A stretch of 64,000 bases of DNA from Dysgonomonas sp. PF1-14 (GCF_029892965.1 NZ_JARXWN010000009.1:1-64000); one strand, 5' to 3'; positions 47,314 through 56,305 are shown, counted from the stretch's first letter. Program-made: numbers and translations. The notes: generated from the sequence alone by a model not told the origin.

Positions 47314-48669
47314 ATGACCATGGAATTTGACTTAGCGATTATCGGTGGTGGACCGGCCGGTTACAATGCAGCAGAAAAAGCTGCCTCAAACGGACTAAAG
47401 ACAGTACTTTTTGAAAAAAAATACATTGGAGGTGTATGTCTCAATGAGGGATGTATTCCTACAAAAACACTTTTGTATTCAGCTAAAACACTTGACAATA
47501 TTAAGGCTGCCGGCAAATACGGCATCACTGTAGAAGGTGATCCGGCATTCGATATGGATAAGATTATCAGTCGCAAAAACAAGGTTGTAAAAAAACTAAC
47601 GGCAGGCGTAAGCTATAAACTATCAGCTAATGGCGTAATGGTAGTTAGCGACACAGCCCTTATAGAAGGCGAAAAAGACGGGCTGATCAATATATCGAGT
47701 GGAAAAGAAAGCTATCAGGTAAAATATCTATTGCTTTGTACTGGATCGGAAACAGTTATTCCTCCTATCAAAGGATTATCAGATATAGAATACTGGACTT
47801 CAAAAGAGGCTCTGGAGTCGAAAGAATTGCCGAAATCTCTTGCCATCATAGGTGGAGGGGTTATCGGTATCGAGTTCGCTTCTTTCTTCAACAGTATGGG
47901 TGTAGATGTGAACGTGATAGAAATGATGCCGGAAATACTCGGGGCTATGGACAAAGAAACATCGGCCATGCTTCGCAAAGAGTATGAGAAGAAAGGTGTA
48001 AAGTTCCACCTGAACACCAAAGTGACCGAAGTGACCAAAGACGGCGTAGTGGTAGAAAAGAAAGGTAAAACCGAAACCATTGCTGCCGACAAAATACTGG
48101 TCAGTGTTGGGCGTAGAGCTATCACTAAAGACTTCGGACTGGAAAAACTGAATATTGAACTCGACAGGGGCGGTGTTAAAGTAGATGAATACATGCGTAC
48201 AAATCACCCGAAAGTATATGCTGCCGGAGACGTAACCGGATTTTCGCTGCTGGCACATACTGCTATTCGCGAAGGGGAAGTAGCTATCAGCCACATTGTG
48301 GGTGAAGACGATAAAATGAGCTACAAAGCCATTCCGGGTGTAGTGTACACCAATCCTGAGATAGCAGGCGTGGGTAAAACAGAAGAAGAACTAGCTGCAA
48401 ACGGCGAATCGTTCCGTGTGCTGAAACTGCCAATGGCTTATGCCGGACGCTTTGTTGCAGAGAACGAAACAGGAAACGGCCTCTGCAAAGTTATAGTAGA
48501 CGACGGCGACCGCATCATCGGATGCCACATGCTGGGTAATCCAGTATCGGAACTAATAGTAATAGCAGGCATCGCCATCGAGAACGGCGACACCATAGAA
48601 GAATTCCGCAAGCATGTATATCCTCACCCTACCGTAAGCGAGATCATACATGAGGTACTATTCTCTTAA
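47314..48669 (+). CDS. lpdA: Dihydrolipoyl dehydrogenase (E3)
   Basis: 451 residues. FAD-binding IIGGGPAGYNAA, redox pair Cys42 and Cys47 in GGVCLNEGCIPTK, NAD-binding IIGGGVIGIEFA, a second FAD motif VYAAGDVTG, and the catalytic C-terminal HPHPTVSEI. It reoxidises the lipoyl arm of the E2 encoded two genes downstream. It is first in the operon lpdA-lplA-E2-E1. Confidence 0.96.
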   Translation: MTMEFDLAIIGGGPAGYNAAEKAASNGLKTVLFEKKYIGGVCLNEGCIPTKTLLYSAKTLDNIKAAGKYGITVEGDPAFDMDKIISRKNKVVKKLTAGVSYKLSANGVMVVSDTALIEGEKDGLINISSGKESYQVKYLLLCTGSETVIPPIKGLSDIEYWTSKEALESKELPKSLAIIGGGVIGIEFASFFNSMGVDVNVIEMMPEILGAMDKETSAMLRKEYEKKGVKFHLNTKVTEVTKDGVVVEKKGKTETIAADKILVSVGRRAITKDFGLEKLNIELDRGGVKVDEYMRTNHPKVYAAGDVTGFSLLAHTAIREGEVAISHIVGEDDKMSYKAIPGVVYTNPEIAGVGKTEEELAANGESFRVLKLPMAYAGRFVAENETGNGLCKVIVDDGDRIIGCHMLGNPVSELIVIAGIAIENGDTIEEFRKHVYPHPTVSEIIHEVLFS

Positions 48670-48685
48670 ATAATATTTCAAGATT

Positions 48686-49516
48686 ATGCTTTGTATCGAC
48701 AACACATATACCGACGCCTATTTCAATCTGGCCTCAGAAGAATACCTGCTAAAGAATTTCTCTGAGGACATATTCATGCTATGGCAGAATGAGCCGTCAG
48801 TAATAGTGGGTAAATACCAGAATGTGTTGGCAGAGATCAATCTCGATTTTGTAGAAAAAAACAATATAAAGGTAGTCAGACGATTTTCGGGCGGAGGAAC
48901 CGTATTTCATGATCCGGGCAATCTTAATCTCACTTTTATAGAGAATAACAGGAATGTGAATTTTGATCGCTTTACCGAGAGGATCATAGATATTTTGTCC
49001 AAACTGGGCATACACGCCGAATCGGACGCACGAAGAGCAATAAATATCAACGGACTTAAGATATCGGGAAGCGCGCAATGCGTACACAAAGACAGAGTCA
49101 TGTTTCATGCTACTCTACTTTTCTCATCCGACCTCAGTAGCCTGATTACCACATTGAAAAGTGATCCTAAGCAACTAGAAAACAAGCAGGATAACAGAGT
49201 GTACGTAAAATCGGTGAAAAGCCCTGTTACCAATATCCTCGAACATCTTGACAAACCGCTGGATATTACTTTTTTCAAGAAGTATATAATGAACTACTTC
49301 CTCAACGAGAACCCTGACAATAAAGGCTATAAGCTCAATGAGAATGATATATCAGCAATCCGTACCCTTGAAAAGAATAAATATGCAAATCCTGAATGGA
49401 ACTTTCATGGAAACTATAGCCCCCTAAATCCCCCGAGGGGGACTTCGGTTGAACAAAGAATTATTAACAAAAGCGTCTCTACTCCTCCCTTAGGAGAGGT
49501 CGGGAGGGGCCAATAA
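48686..49516 (+). CDS. lplA: Lipoate-protein ligase A with a repeat-encoded tail
   Basis: 276 residues. The lipoate/ATP motif VVRRFSGGGTVFHD, then GLKISGSAQ and FHATLLFSSDL, are diagnostic. It attaches lipoate to the E2 lipoyl lysine, hence its place in this operon, 16 bases after lpdA. The family sequence ends at about WNFHGNY; the final 34 residues, starting SPLNPPRGTSVEQ, are encoded by an R1 repeat at 49418-49511. Loss of the original stop and C-terminus is possible; the accessory domain seems absent, as in short LplA forms. Confidence 0.92.
   Translation: MLCIDNTYTDAYFNLASEEYLLKNFSEDIFMLWQNEPSVIVGKYQNVLAEINLDFVEKNNIKVVRRFSGGGTVFHDPGNLNLTFIENNRNVNFDRFTERIIDILSKLGIHAESDARRAININGLKISGSAQCVHKDRVMFHATLLFSSDLSSLITTLKSDPKQLENKQDNRVYVKSVKSPVTNILEHLDKPLDITFFKKYIMNYFLNENPDNKGYKLNENDISAIRTLEKNKYANPEWNFHGNYSPLNPPRGTSVEQRIINKSVSTPPLGEVGRGQ
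49418..49511. repeat. GC-rich palindromic repeat (R1), inside the lplA 3' end
   Basis: AGCCCCCTAAATCCCCCGAG at the left and TAGGAGAGGTCGGGAGGGGC at the right. The left arm matches the one in menF almost base for base and is read in the same frame. Confidence 0.8.
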
Positions 49517-49530
49517 CTAAAATATAAACC

Positions 49531-50835
49531 ATGTCAAAATTTGAAATTAAAATGCCCAAACTGGGCGAAAGTATTACAGAAGGAACCATCATATCGTGGT
49601 CGGTAAAAGTAGGCGATACGATAGAAGAAGATGATGTGTTGTTCGAAGTGAATACGGCTAAGGTAAGTGCGGAGATACCGTCGCCTGTTGCCGGAAAAAT
49701 ACTCGATATTTTATTCAAAGAAGGCGACACTGTTGCCGTAGGCGTAGTAGTAGCCATTGTACAACTCGAAGGTGAAGACGGTGACACTGCCGAAGAACCG
49801 GCTGCACCTGCCAAACAGGAAGAAGCTCCGGCTGCTGCTCCTGCATCCGTATCGGATGAAAAAGTTACCAAAAAGTCGGAAGACAGATGGTACTCTCCTG
49901 TCGTACTGCAAAAAGCAAAAGAAGCAGGAATCGGCCAGGACGAACTCGACTCCGTAGCAGGAACAGGATTTGAAGGCCGCCTGAGCAAACGCGATATCGA
50001 ACGCTACATAGACAATAAGAAGAAAGGCATTTCTACCCCTGCTCCTGCTGCTAAACCGGCAAAAGCGGAGAAACCTGTCACTGCACCTGCACCTCAACAG
50101 GAGAGTGCACCGAAAGCTGTACCTGTAGCAGTATCGGATGGTGATGAAGTAATCGCAATGGATCCTATACGCCGCATCATTGCAGACCGCATGGTGGCAT
50201 CCAAGAAAATATCTCCGCACGTAACCAATGTTATCGAAGTGGACGTAACCAAACTGGTACGCTGGCGCGAAGCGAACAAAGACGCATTCAAGAAACGCGA
50301 AGGTATCAGCCTTACTTACATGCCTGCCATAGTGGAAGCTACAGCCAAAGCGCTGAAAGATTTCCCGCGTGTAAACTCATCAGTAGACGGCTACAACATT
50401 GTAGAGAAGAAACATATCAATGTCGGTTTTGCCGTATCGCTTAACGATGGTAACCTGATAGTACCTGTAATAAAAGATTCAGACAAACTCAGTCTGAGCG
50501 GACTGGCATCTTCGATAGATGCTCTGGCTAAAAAAGCCCGTGCCAACAAGCTAATGCCGGACGAAATACAGGGCGGTACATTCACTATTACCAACTTCGG
50601 TTCGTTCAAAAGTATTTTCGGCACGCCGATTATCAATCAACCCGAAGTAGCCATATTGGGTGTAGGTATCATCGAAAAGAAACCATCTGTAGTGGAAACT
50701 CCCGAAGGCGATGTAATAGCCATACGCCATAAGATGTATTTGTCACTGTCTTACGACCACCGTGTGATAGACGGTATGCTTGGAGGTAACTTCCTGTATA
50801 GCATCGCCCAATATCTGGAAAATTGGAATAAATAA
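49531..50835 (+). CDS. 2-oxoacid dehydrogenase E2 (lipoyl acyltransferase)
   Basis: 434 residues. N-terminal lipoyl domain with the lipoylated Lys44 in EVNTAKVSAEIPS (Ala replaces the more usual Asp before Lys), then an Ala/Pro-rich linker, a peripheral subunit-binding domain (about 113-150), a second Ala/Pro linker and the catalytic domain with His410 in SYDHRVIDG. Substrate class is most likely branched-chain or pyruvate; the fused E1 downstream favours the branched-chain type. Separated from E1 by an R1 repeat. Confidence 0.93.
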   Translation: MSKFEIKMPKLGESITEGTIISWSVKVGDTIEEDDVLFEVNTAKVSAEIPSPVAGKILDILFKEGDTVAVGVVVAIVQLEGEDGDTAEEPAAPAKQEEAPAAAPASVSDEKVTKKSEDRWYSPVVLQKAKEAGIGQDELDSVAGTGFEGRLSKRDIERYIDNKKKGISTPAPAAKPAKAEKPVTAPAPQQESAPKAVPVAVSDGDEVIAMDPIRRIIADRMVASKKISPHVTNVIEVDVTKLVRWREANKDAFKKREGISLTYMPAIVEATAKALKDFPRVNSSVDGYNIVEKKHINVGFAVSLNDGNLIVPVIKDSDKLSLSGLASSIDALAKKARANKLMPDEIQGGTFTITNFGSFKSIFGTPIINQPEVAILGVGIIEKKPSVVETPEGDVIAIRHKMYLSLSYDHRVIDGMLGGNFLYSIAQYLENWNK

Positions 50836-50842
50836 TAATACC

Positions 50843-50904
50843 GGCCCCTCCTTACCTCCCCAAGGGGGAGGAATAAGCCCCTCCTTGGAGGGGTTGGGGA
50901 GGCC
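50843..50904. repeat. GC-rich palindromic repeat (R1), E2-E1 gap
   Basis: GGCCCCTCCTTACCTCCCCA then AGGGGGAGG; AAGCCCCTCCTTGGAGGGGT then TGGGGAGGCC. It fills nearly the whole 83-base gap between the E2 and E1 genes. Confidence 0.7.
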
Positions 50905-50918
50905 TAACTTAAAGAAAT

Positions 50919-52949
50919 ATGAAAAAATACAATATAAAGACAACAGATAAAGAAACGCTGAAAAAGTGGTATCACCTGATGACGCTCGGGCGGGCTATCG
51001 ACGAAAAAGCCCCTGCTTACCTCCTGCAATCGCTGGGATGGTCATACCATGCACCTTATGCCGGACACGATGGCATACAGCTCGCTATGGGACAGGCATT
51101 CACCAAAGGTGAGGACTTTATGTTCCCTTATTACAGGGATATGCTCACAGCCCTTTCGGCAGGAATTACTGCAGAAGAACTGATACTGAACGGCATATCG
51201 AAAGCTACCGATCCGGCAAGTGGAGGACGACACATGTCTAACCACTTTGCCAAGCCCGAATGGCATATAGAGAATGTATCTTCTGCCACAGGTAACCACG
51301 ACCTGCACGCAGTAGGTGTTGCCCGTGCAATCAAATATTACAAGCATACAGGTGTAGCCATTACTTCACATGGCGAATCGGCCATGTCCGAAGGTTATGT
51401 GTATGAGGCTATCAACGGCGCATCACGCGAACAGTTGCCTGTAATATTCGTCATTCAGGATAACGGATACGGAATATCCGTTCCGAAAAAAGACCAGACA
51501 GCCAACCGTAAAGCCGTAGATAACTACTCAGGGTTGAAGAATCTAAAGATTGTACACTGTAACGGTAAAGACGTATTCGACTCGATGAATACAATGGCCG
51601 AAGCCCGCGAATATGCAATAAAGAATCAGGCTCCTGTACTTGTACACGCTAACTGTGTGCGTATCGGCTCACACTCCAACTCGGACAAGCATACGCTCTA
51701 TCGTGACGAAAACGAATTGAAGTATGTAAAAGATGCTGACCCGTTGATGAAGTTCCGCCGTATGCTACTGCGTTACAATCGCTTTACAGAAGAGGAGCTG
51801 AAAGAGATAGAAGCCGCAGCCAAGAAAGACCTCAGTGCAGCAAACAAAAAAGCGCTGGCCGCACCCGATCCCGATCCGGCATCTATCTTCAAATTTGTTA
51901 CTCCCGAACCATATCAGCCTAAAAAATATGTAGACGGCACACACAACGAAGACGGAGAGAAGAAAAATCTGGTAACAGCTATAAACGAAACACTGAAAGC
52001 CGAATTCCGTCACAATCCCGATACTTTCCTTTGGGGACAGGACGTTGCCAATAAAGATAAAGGAGGTGTATTCAACGTATCGAAAGGCATGCAGCAGGAA
52101 TTTGGGGAGGGACGTGTATTCAATGCACCTATTGCCGAAGACTTCATTGTAGGTACAGCCAATGGTATGAGCCGCTTCGATCCTAAAATACGTATTGTGA
52201 TCGAAGGAGCCGAGTTTGCCGACTATTTCTGGCCTGCGATGGAACAATATATAGAATGTACACACGACTACTGGCGCAGCAATGGTAAATTTGCCCCTAA
52301 CATTACGCTCCGTCTGGCTTCGGGCGGATATATAGGCGGAGGTATGTACCACTCGCAAAACCTCGAAGGTGTATTAGCCGGACTGCCGGGTGCGCGTATC
52401 GTCTATCCATCGTTTGCCGATGATGCAGCAGGACTGCTTCGTACGAGTATGCGTTCCGAAGGTTTCACCGTATTTATGGAACCTAAAGCTCTTTACAACT
52501 CTGTAGATGCTGCAACGGCTATACCCGACGATTTCGAAGTTCCGTTCGGAAAAGCGCGTATCCGTCGTGCAGGAAAAGACCTGAGCATTATAACATACGG
52601 GAATACAGTGCTTTTTAGTCTGGGCGTAGCCGAAAAACTGGCCAAAGATGGATGGGATGTAGAGGTTATAGACCTTCGCTCTCTCGTTCCGCTTGACAAA
52701 GAAACGATTGCCGAATCGGTAAAGAAAACCAGCAAGGCACTGATAGTGCACGAAGACAAGGTATTCTCAGGTTTCGGAGCCGAGATAGCAGCAATGATAG
52801 GAACCGAGTTGTTCCAGCATCTCGATGCACCGGTTCAGCGTGTAGGTTCTACTTTTACTCCGGTAGGTTTCAACCCAATATTGGAAAAAGCCGTTTTGCC
52901 GGGTGAAGACCGCATCTATGAGGCAGCTAAGAAGTTATTGGAATTCTAA
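50919..52949 (+). CDS. 2-oxoacid dehydrogenase E1, fused alpha and beta subunits
   Basis: 676 residues. The alpha half (about 1-330) has GRAIDEKAPAYLLQSLGW and the ThDP site ITSHGESAMSEGYVYEA with VIQDNGYGIS. The beta half (about 345-676) has TFLWGQDVANKDKGGVFNV, APIAEDFIVGTANGMS and VHEDKVFSGFGAEIA. The fused form is common in Bacteroidota and is usually annotated as 2-oxoisovalerate dehydrogenase. It decarboxylates the 2-oxoacid and loads the E2 lipoyl arm. Substrate choice between branched-chain oxoacids and pyruvate cannot be settled here. Confidence 0.93.
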   Translation: MKKYNIKTTDKETLKKWYHLMTLGRAIDEKAPAYLLQSLGWSYHAPYAGHDGIQLAMGQAFTKGEDFMFPYYRDMLTALSAGITAEELILNGISKATDPASGGRHMSNHFAKPEWHIENVSSATGNHDLHAVGVARAIKYYKHTGVAITSHGESAMSEGYVYEAINGASREQLPVIFVIQDNGYGISVPKKDQTANRKAVDNYSGLKNLKIVHCNGKDVFDSMNTMAEAREYAIKNQAPVLVHANCVRIGSHSNSDKHTLYRDENELKYVKDADPLMKFRRMLLRYNRFTEEELKEIEAAAKKDLSAANKKALAAPDPDPASIFKFVTPEPYQPKKYVDGTHNEDGEKKNLVTAINETLKAEFRHNPDTFLWGQDVANKDKGGVFNVSKGMQQEFGEGRVFNAPIAEDFIVGTANGMSRFDPKIRIVIEGAEFADYFWPAMEQYIECTHDYWRSNGKFAPNITLRLASGGYIGGGMYHSQNLEGVLAGLPGARIVYPSFADDAAGLLRTSMRSEGFTVFMEPKALYNSVDAATAIPDDFEVPFGKARIRRAGKDLSIITYGNTVLFSLGVAEKLAKDGWDVEVIDLRSLVPLDKETIAESVKKTSKALIVHEDKVFSGFGAEIAAMIGTELFQHLDAPVQRVGSTFTPVGFNPILEKAVLPGEDRIYEAAKKLLEF

Positions 52950-52951
52950 AT

Positions 52952-53026
52952 AGTGTACTAGTTTGCAGTTTACTAGTATACAAGCCTTATATTTTTGATA
53001 ATATAAATTGTATAAACTAGTACACT
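52952..53026. repeat. Inverted repeat, AGTGTACTAGTTT
   Basis: AGTGTACTAGTTT (52952-52964) and AAACTAGTACACT (53014-53026) are perfect complements 49 bases apart. It fills the gap between E1 and the flavodoxin and is related to the repeat at 29535. It may act as terminator or be a small degenerate element. Confidence 0.55.
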
Positions 53027-53051
53027 TTAATACTTACTAAACTTATATACA

Positions 53052-53558
53052 ATGAAAAAAATCGGATTATTTTACGGAACAAGTACAACTAAAACAGCAA
53101 CCATAGCAAAAAAAGTGAAGGCGGCGTTCGGAGATATCCAAATAGATATTATCCCTGTAGAAGATGCTTGGAACAAAGACTTCGAGGGCTATGACAATAT
53201 CATCGTAGGCGTTTCCACATGGTTCGACGGCGAACTGCCAACCTACTGGGACGAAATAAGCCCCGAACTGGAATCACTAAAAATGAAGGGAAAGAAGATT
53301 GCCATCTTCGGACTGGGCGATCAGGTGAAATATCCCGAAAACTTTGTAGACGGAATAGGTTTGCTTGCTCAGACTTTCGAGTCGGCAGGAGCAAAAATAG
53401 TTGGTCTCACTTCAACAGAGGGATACCAGTTTGAAGGCTCTCTGGCACTAAGAGACAACAAATTCTTAGGGCTGGCCATAGACTTTGAGAATCAGCATGA
53501 CCAAACAGACAAGCGCGTCCAAAACTGGGTGAAACAGTTGGAGAAAGAGTTTAATTAA
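53052..53558 (+). CDS. Flavodoxin, long-chain type
   Basis: 168 residues. The N-terminal GLFYGTSTTKTATIAKKV is the FMN phosphate loop; VSTWFDGELPTYWDE and FGLGDQVKYPENFVDG are the isoalloxazine loops, and the inserted 20-residue segment marks the long-chain class. It is a low-potential electron carrier. The phosphate loop lacks the usual final TGNT, having STTKT. A terminator follows at 53581. Confidence 0.93.
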   Translation: MKKIGLFYGTSTTKTATIAKKVKAAFGDIQIDIIPVEDAWNKDFEGYDNIIVGVSTWFDGELPTYWDEISPELESLKMKGKKIAIFGLGDQVKYPENFVDGIGLLAQTFESAGAKIVGLTSTEGYQFEGSLALRDNKFLGLAIDFENQHDQTDKRVQNWVKQLEKEFN

Positions 53559-53580
53559 AATCCTTCCTCAATTCTTCTAT

Positions 53581-53612
53581 ACGGGCAATCTTTGAGGTTG
53601 TCCGTTTTTTTT
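53581..53612 (+). terminator. Intrinsic terminator after flavodoxin
   Basis: ACGGGCAA pairs with TTGTCCGT (one G-U) around a 9-base loop, followed by seven to eight T. Confidence 0.85.
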
Positions 53613-53644
53613 ATCGCCTTTGAGTGAATACAAAAGGGTTACTT

Positions 53645-53898
53645 TTTTAACTAAAACCTGACAATGCTTACAAGTTTGACTCGCCTTCGCTTCGGCAATT
53701 CTTAATTGGCTAACGCCGAACGTTGTTTCTTCGCCCTACGGGTAGTTACGAGTATTTTTCTTTGCGCCTTCGCGTCTTTGCGTGAGACAATTTTAACTAA
53801 AACCTGACAAAGCTTGCATATTTTTCTTTATTTCTTACTTATATCAAAGATCGCTATCATTCGTACACTGGTACATTGATACTCTATAGATAAACTTT
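53645..53898. repeat. Interspersed repeat R2, copy 2
   Basis: Same blocks in the same order as 29612-29905: TTTTAACTAAAACCTGACAA, TTTGACTCGCCTTCGCTTCG, CGCCCTACGGGTAGTTAC, CTTCGCGTCTTTGCGTGAGA, a second TTTTAACTAAAACC and TATAGATAAACTT. It fills the gap between two convergent genes. Confidence 0.75.
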
Positions 53899-53954
53899 TT
53901 CGGTTCTCTTCATCTTCCCTATTTATCTCATATTATTTTGATATTCAAAAGAAT

Positions 53955-54155
53955 CTAATCCGTTTCTTCCAAAAAGAATATATCTTCCAAAGGCTTACCA
54001 AAAACGCGTGCAATTTTCAGTGCCAATACAGTAGAAGGCACATATTTATTTGATTCCATTGCATTGATTGTCTGCCTGCTTACCGAGACTTTTTTTGCTA
54101 ACTCTTCCTGCGTAAGATTATTTATAGCCCTTTCTACTTTTATATTATTTTTCAT
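53955..54155 (-). CDS. Small XRE-family HTH regulator
   Basis: 66 residues, almost only a helix-turn-helix: NLTQEELAKKVSVSRQTINAMESNKYVPS. This matches the small YozG-like repressors that pair with a membrane protein gene. It starts inside the end of the upstream gene (11-base overlap), so the two are coupled. A palindrome in the shared promoter is its likely operator. Confidence 0.88.
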   Translation of the reverse strand: MKNNIKVERAINNLTQEELAKKVSVSRQTINAMESNKYVPSTVLALKIARVFGKPLEDIFFLEETD

Positions 54156-54612
54156 CCGGAAGTGTTCTTGAATACCTAAAAAATAAATAATTGAACCTTA
54201 CAATAAATATCAGGAGAATAGTAACCGTATTAAACATCAGAACATTTATAAAATTAAGACCGTATATGAATAAAACAGCAAGCAACAAGATGACATAATT
54301 TATAAAGACAGCCCACATCAAAGAGGATAACCGTAGGCTCGATACAAATTCATCCTCTATCTTTTCTTTAGAGAAAGCCGCTAATAAACCGCCAACAATC
54401 AATAAAAACAGAGTAATTGTCAAAGTCATATCTACACTGCTAAAAGAAGCCGGATTCCCAGACTTCATCCATGTAAGGAACTTTACATCTACAATCCAGA
54501 AACCATCAAAATAATTATTGAATATTATTCCAAACAGGAATGCAGCCAGCAGAATGATAAATCCTATCATTTTGCATCTGTGGGGAAATAAAAATTTTGT
54601 AGCCATACTCAT
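54145..54612 (-). CDS. Four-TM membrane protein paired with an HTH repressor
   Basis: 155 residues with four hydrophobic helices (about 13-34, 53-75, 90-112 and 117-140) and a Lys-rich tail. No family recognised beyond the general layout of membrane proteins linked to small XRE regulators (DUF2178-like). ATG 54606 is an alternative start. Role unknown; the pair may respond to membrane-active stress (inference). Confidence 0.7.
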   Translation of the reverse strand: MSMATKFLFPHRCKMIGFIILLAAFLFGIIFNNYFDGFWIVDVKFLTWMKSGNPASFSSVDMTLTITLFLLIVGGLLAAFSKEKIEDEFVSSLRLSSLMWAVFINYVILLLAVLFIYGLNFINVLMFNTVTILLIFIVRFNYLFFRYSRTLPDEK

Positions 54613-54634
54613 GCATATTTAAAAGTTAACACCA

Positions 54635-54666
54635 CAAATGTAAAGTAAATTTTACATAAAGACAAA
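54635..54666 (-). promoter_or_regulatory. Consensus promoter with an operator in its spacer
   Basis: On the minus strand TTTG (54666-54663), 20 bases, then TACATTTG (54642-54635): an exact match to the Bacteroidota consensus. The spacer and -7 box carry the palindrome ATGTAAA, 6 bases, TTTACAT (54638-54657), well placed for a repressor to block the promoter of the membrane-protein/HTH pair. Confidence 0.7.
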
Positions 54667-54792
54667 TATTTTTTACATATTTTGCAATAATATTTTTTAG
54701 TGGCCCATGCAACTAAACTGCCCGAAATTGCATCTATCTTCACAACAGAACATTTACAAGCACAATAACGTTATATAAATAAAAAAGAACTT

Positions 54793-55554
54793 ATGAAATT
54801 TCTAAAATTACTTACACTGGCAGTTATTGCCACATTCGCACTACAAAGCTGCAACTCGGTTAAAACCTTAACTAAAGAACAATTAGCCGATAAATGGATA
54901 TTGAAATCGATAAACGGACAAGATGCAAAAGAAGCATTCCCGAATAAAACGCCTCATGTCACTTTCGACTTTGCCGAAGGAAGAATGTCGGGTAATGGAG
55001 GTTGCAACGGATTTGGTGGAACTTTCTCTCTTGATAAAGATGAATTTACCGGATCGAAAATGATTTCGACCATGATGTTCTGCGGAAACGAAGAATCTAC
55101 TTTATTCAAATTGCTAGACGGGAAATCCAAGCTGGCAATAAAAGGCGATGAACTTACATTCTCACAAGATGGTAAAACAACATTGGTATTCTCGCGCGCT
55201 CAACCGTTAGGCGTAGCCGATCTGGCCGGAGTATGGAAACTGCAATCGTTGAACGGAAAAAGCGAGGCCGAAACAGATACGAAGAAAATGCCAACGATGG
55301 AATTAAACTTTGCTGAGAAAAGAGTTTCGGGAACTACCGGTTGCAACAGGTATAACGGCACATTTACATTAGAAAACGATGTACTGACTGTAAACCCTCT
55401 TGCAACTACACGTATGGCCTGTATTAACAACATGGAAATGGAAGCCGAGTTTGTAAAAACATTTACAGGCAAAATAAACTTAGTAAAAGAAAGTGACAAC
55501 CAACTTATAATGAAGAAAGATGGTAAAACCATCATTATATTCGGAAGAGAATAA
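54793..55554 (+). CDS. Lipoprotein with two META domains (HslJ-like)
   Basis: 253 residues. Lipobox LQSC (Cys20). Two tandem META domains at about 28-137 and 143-253; each has a GNGGCNGFGGTF or GTTGCNRYNGTF core and a ...CG/ACIN...E segment. HslJ-type proteins sit in the outer membrane or periplasm and are linked to stress and heat-shock resistance; here the domain is duplicated. Expressed alone. The terminator at 55574 is shared with the convergent regulator. Confidence 0.88.
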   Translation: MKFLKLLTLAVIATFALQSCNSVKTLTKEQLADKWILKSINGQDAKEAFPNKTPHVTFDFAEGRMSGNGGCNGFGGTFSLDKDEFTGSKMISTMMFCGNEESTLFKLLDGKSKLAIKGDELTFSQDGKTTLVFSRAQPLGVADLAGVWKLQSLNGKSEAETDTKKMPTMELNFAEKRVSGTTGCNRYNGTFTLENDVLTVNPLATTRMACINNMEMEAEFVKTFTGKINLVKESDNQLIMKKDGKTIIIFGRE

Positions 55555-55573
55555 AATATATCTATAATAAAGC

Positions 55574-55607
55574 AACAGCCCGCATATTCTGTAATATCCG
55601 GGCTGTT
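55574..55607. terminator. Bidirectional terminator
   Basis: AACAGCCCG and CGGGCTGTT form a perfect 9-bp stem with a 16-base loop, with T/A-rich flanks on both sides. It lies between two convergent genes. Confidence 0.8.
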
Positions 55608-55625
55608 TGCATTTTGTTATCCCCT

Positions 55626-56300
55626 TTATACCATCTGGCAATACGATGCCCTTACTACCCAATACTGAGCCTTAGAATCCATATCGAACGGATATTCGAC
55701 CCACTCGTTAAGCGATAAGGTTACCTTTCCCTCCTTCTCTATATATACGCCTAGCTTCATGCCTTCGGGGTCTACCATCACTCCCAGTTTATCTATAATC
55801 CTGTGTACATTCTCCTTCACTACATTTTCCAGTACAAGGATATCCCCGTTGTGATAATTAAATCCGGACGGAAGTATATCCTGATTATCGATCTCAAATG
55901 CCAGCAATCTGAATTTTGAACTATTGGGTACTATGATATACGGCAAATGATAGAAGAATTCTTCATCCGTATATTGATTTATATAATCGTTAATATATAA
56001 CGCAGGAATATAAGAAACTTTTTGCAACTGCTGGGCTATTTTAAGCTTCTCTGTTTCCAGTACCAATTCTGCATTATAGTGCAAAAGTTCATTCACCGAC
56101 AGGTCTTTTTCAATGATATCAGCCAATGGAATGCCAAAATATTTAGCAATCCGTATTATTACTTCTATCTTAGGCTCAGCACGAAACTCTTCGTATGAGG
56201 ATATATTACCTCTGGTAAGCTGGAACAGATCAGCAAAAGCCTGCTGACTAAGTCCCCTTACATTTCGTATCTTTTTAATATTTTTTCCTATTTGCGACAT
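55626..56300 (-). CDS. XRE regulator with S24/LexA-like C-terminal domain
   Basis: 224 residues. N-terminal HTH (NVRGLSQQAFADLFQLTRGN, residues 13-32) followed by a dimerisation linker and a C-terminal S24-like fold (FRLLAFEIDNQDILPSGF, NGDILVLENV, YWVVRASYCQMV). The usual catalytic Ser in G-D-S-M and the later Lys are not evident, so it probably does not self-cleave. Two 16-bp repeats just upstream are its likely operators. Confidence 0.85.
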   Translation of the reverse strand: MSQIGKNIKKIRNVRGLSQQAFADLFQLTRGNISSYEEFRAEPKIEVIIRIAKYFGIPLADIIEKDLSVNELLHYNAELVLETEKLKIAQQLQKVSYIPALYINDYINQYTDEEFFYHLPYIIVPNSSKFRLLAFEIDNQDILPSGFNYHNGDILVLENVVKENVHRIIDKLGVMVDPEGMKLGVYIEKEGKVTLSLNEWVEYPFDMDSKAQYWVVRASYCQMV

Positions 56301-56305
56301 TTTTT

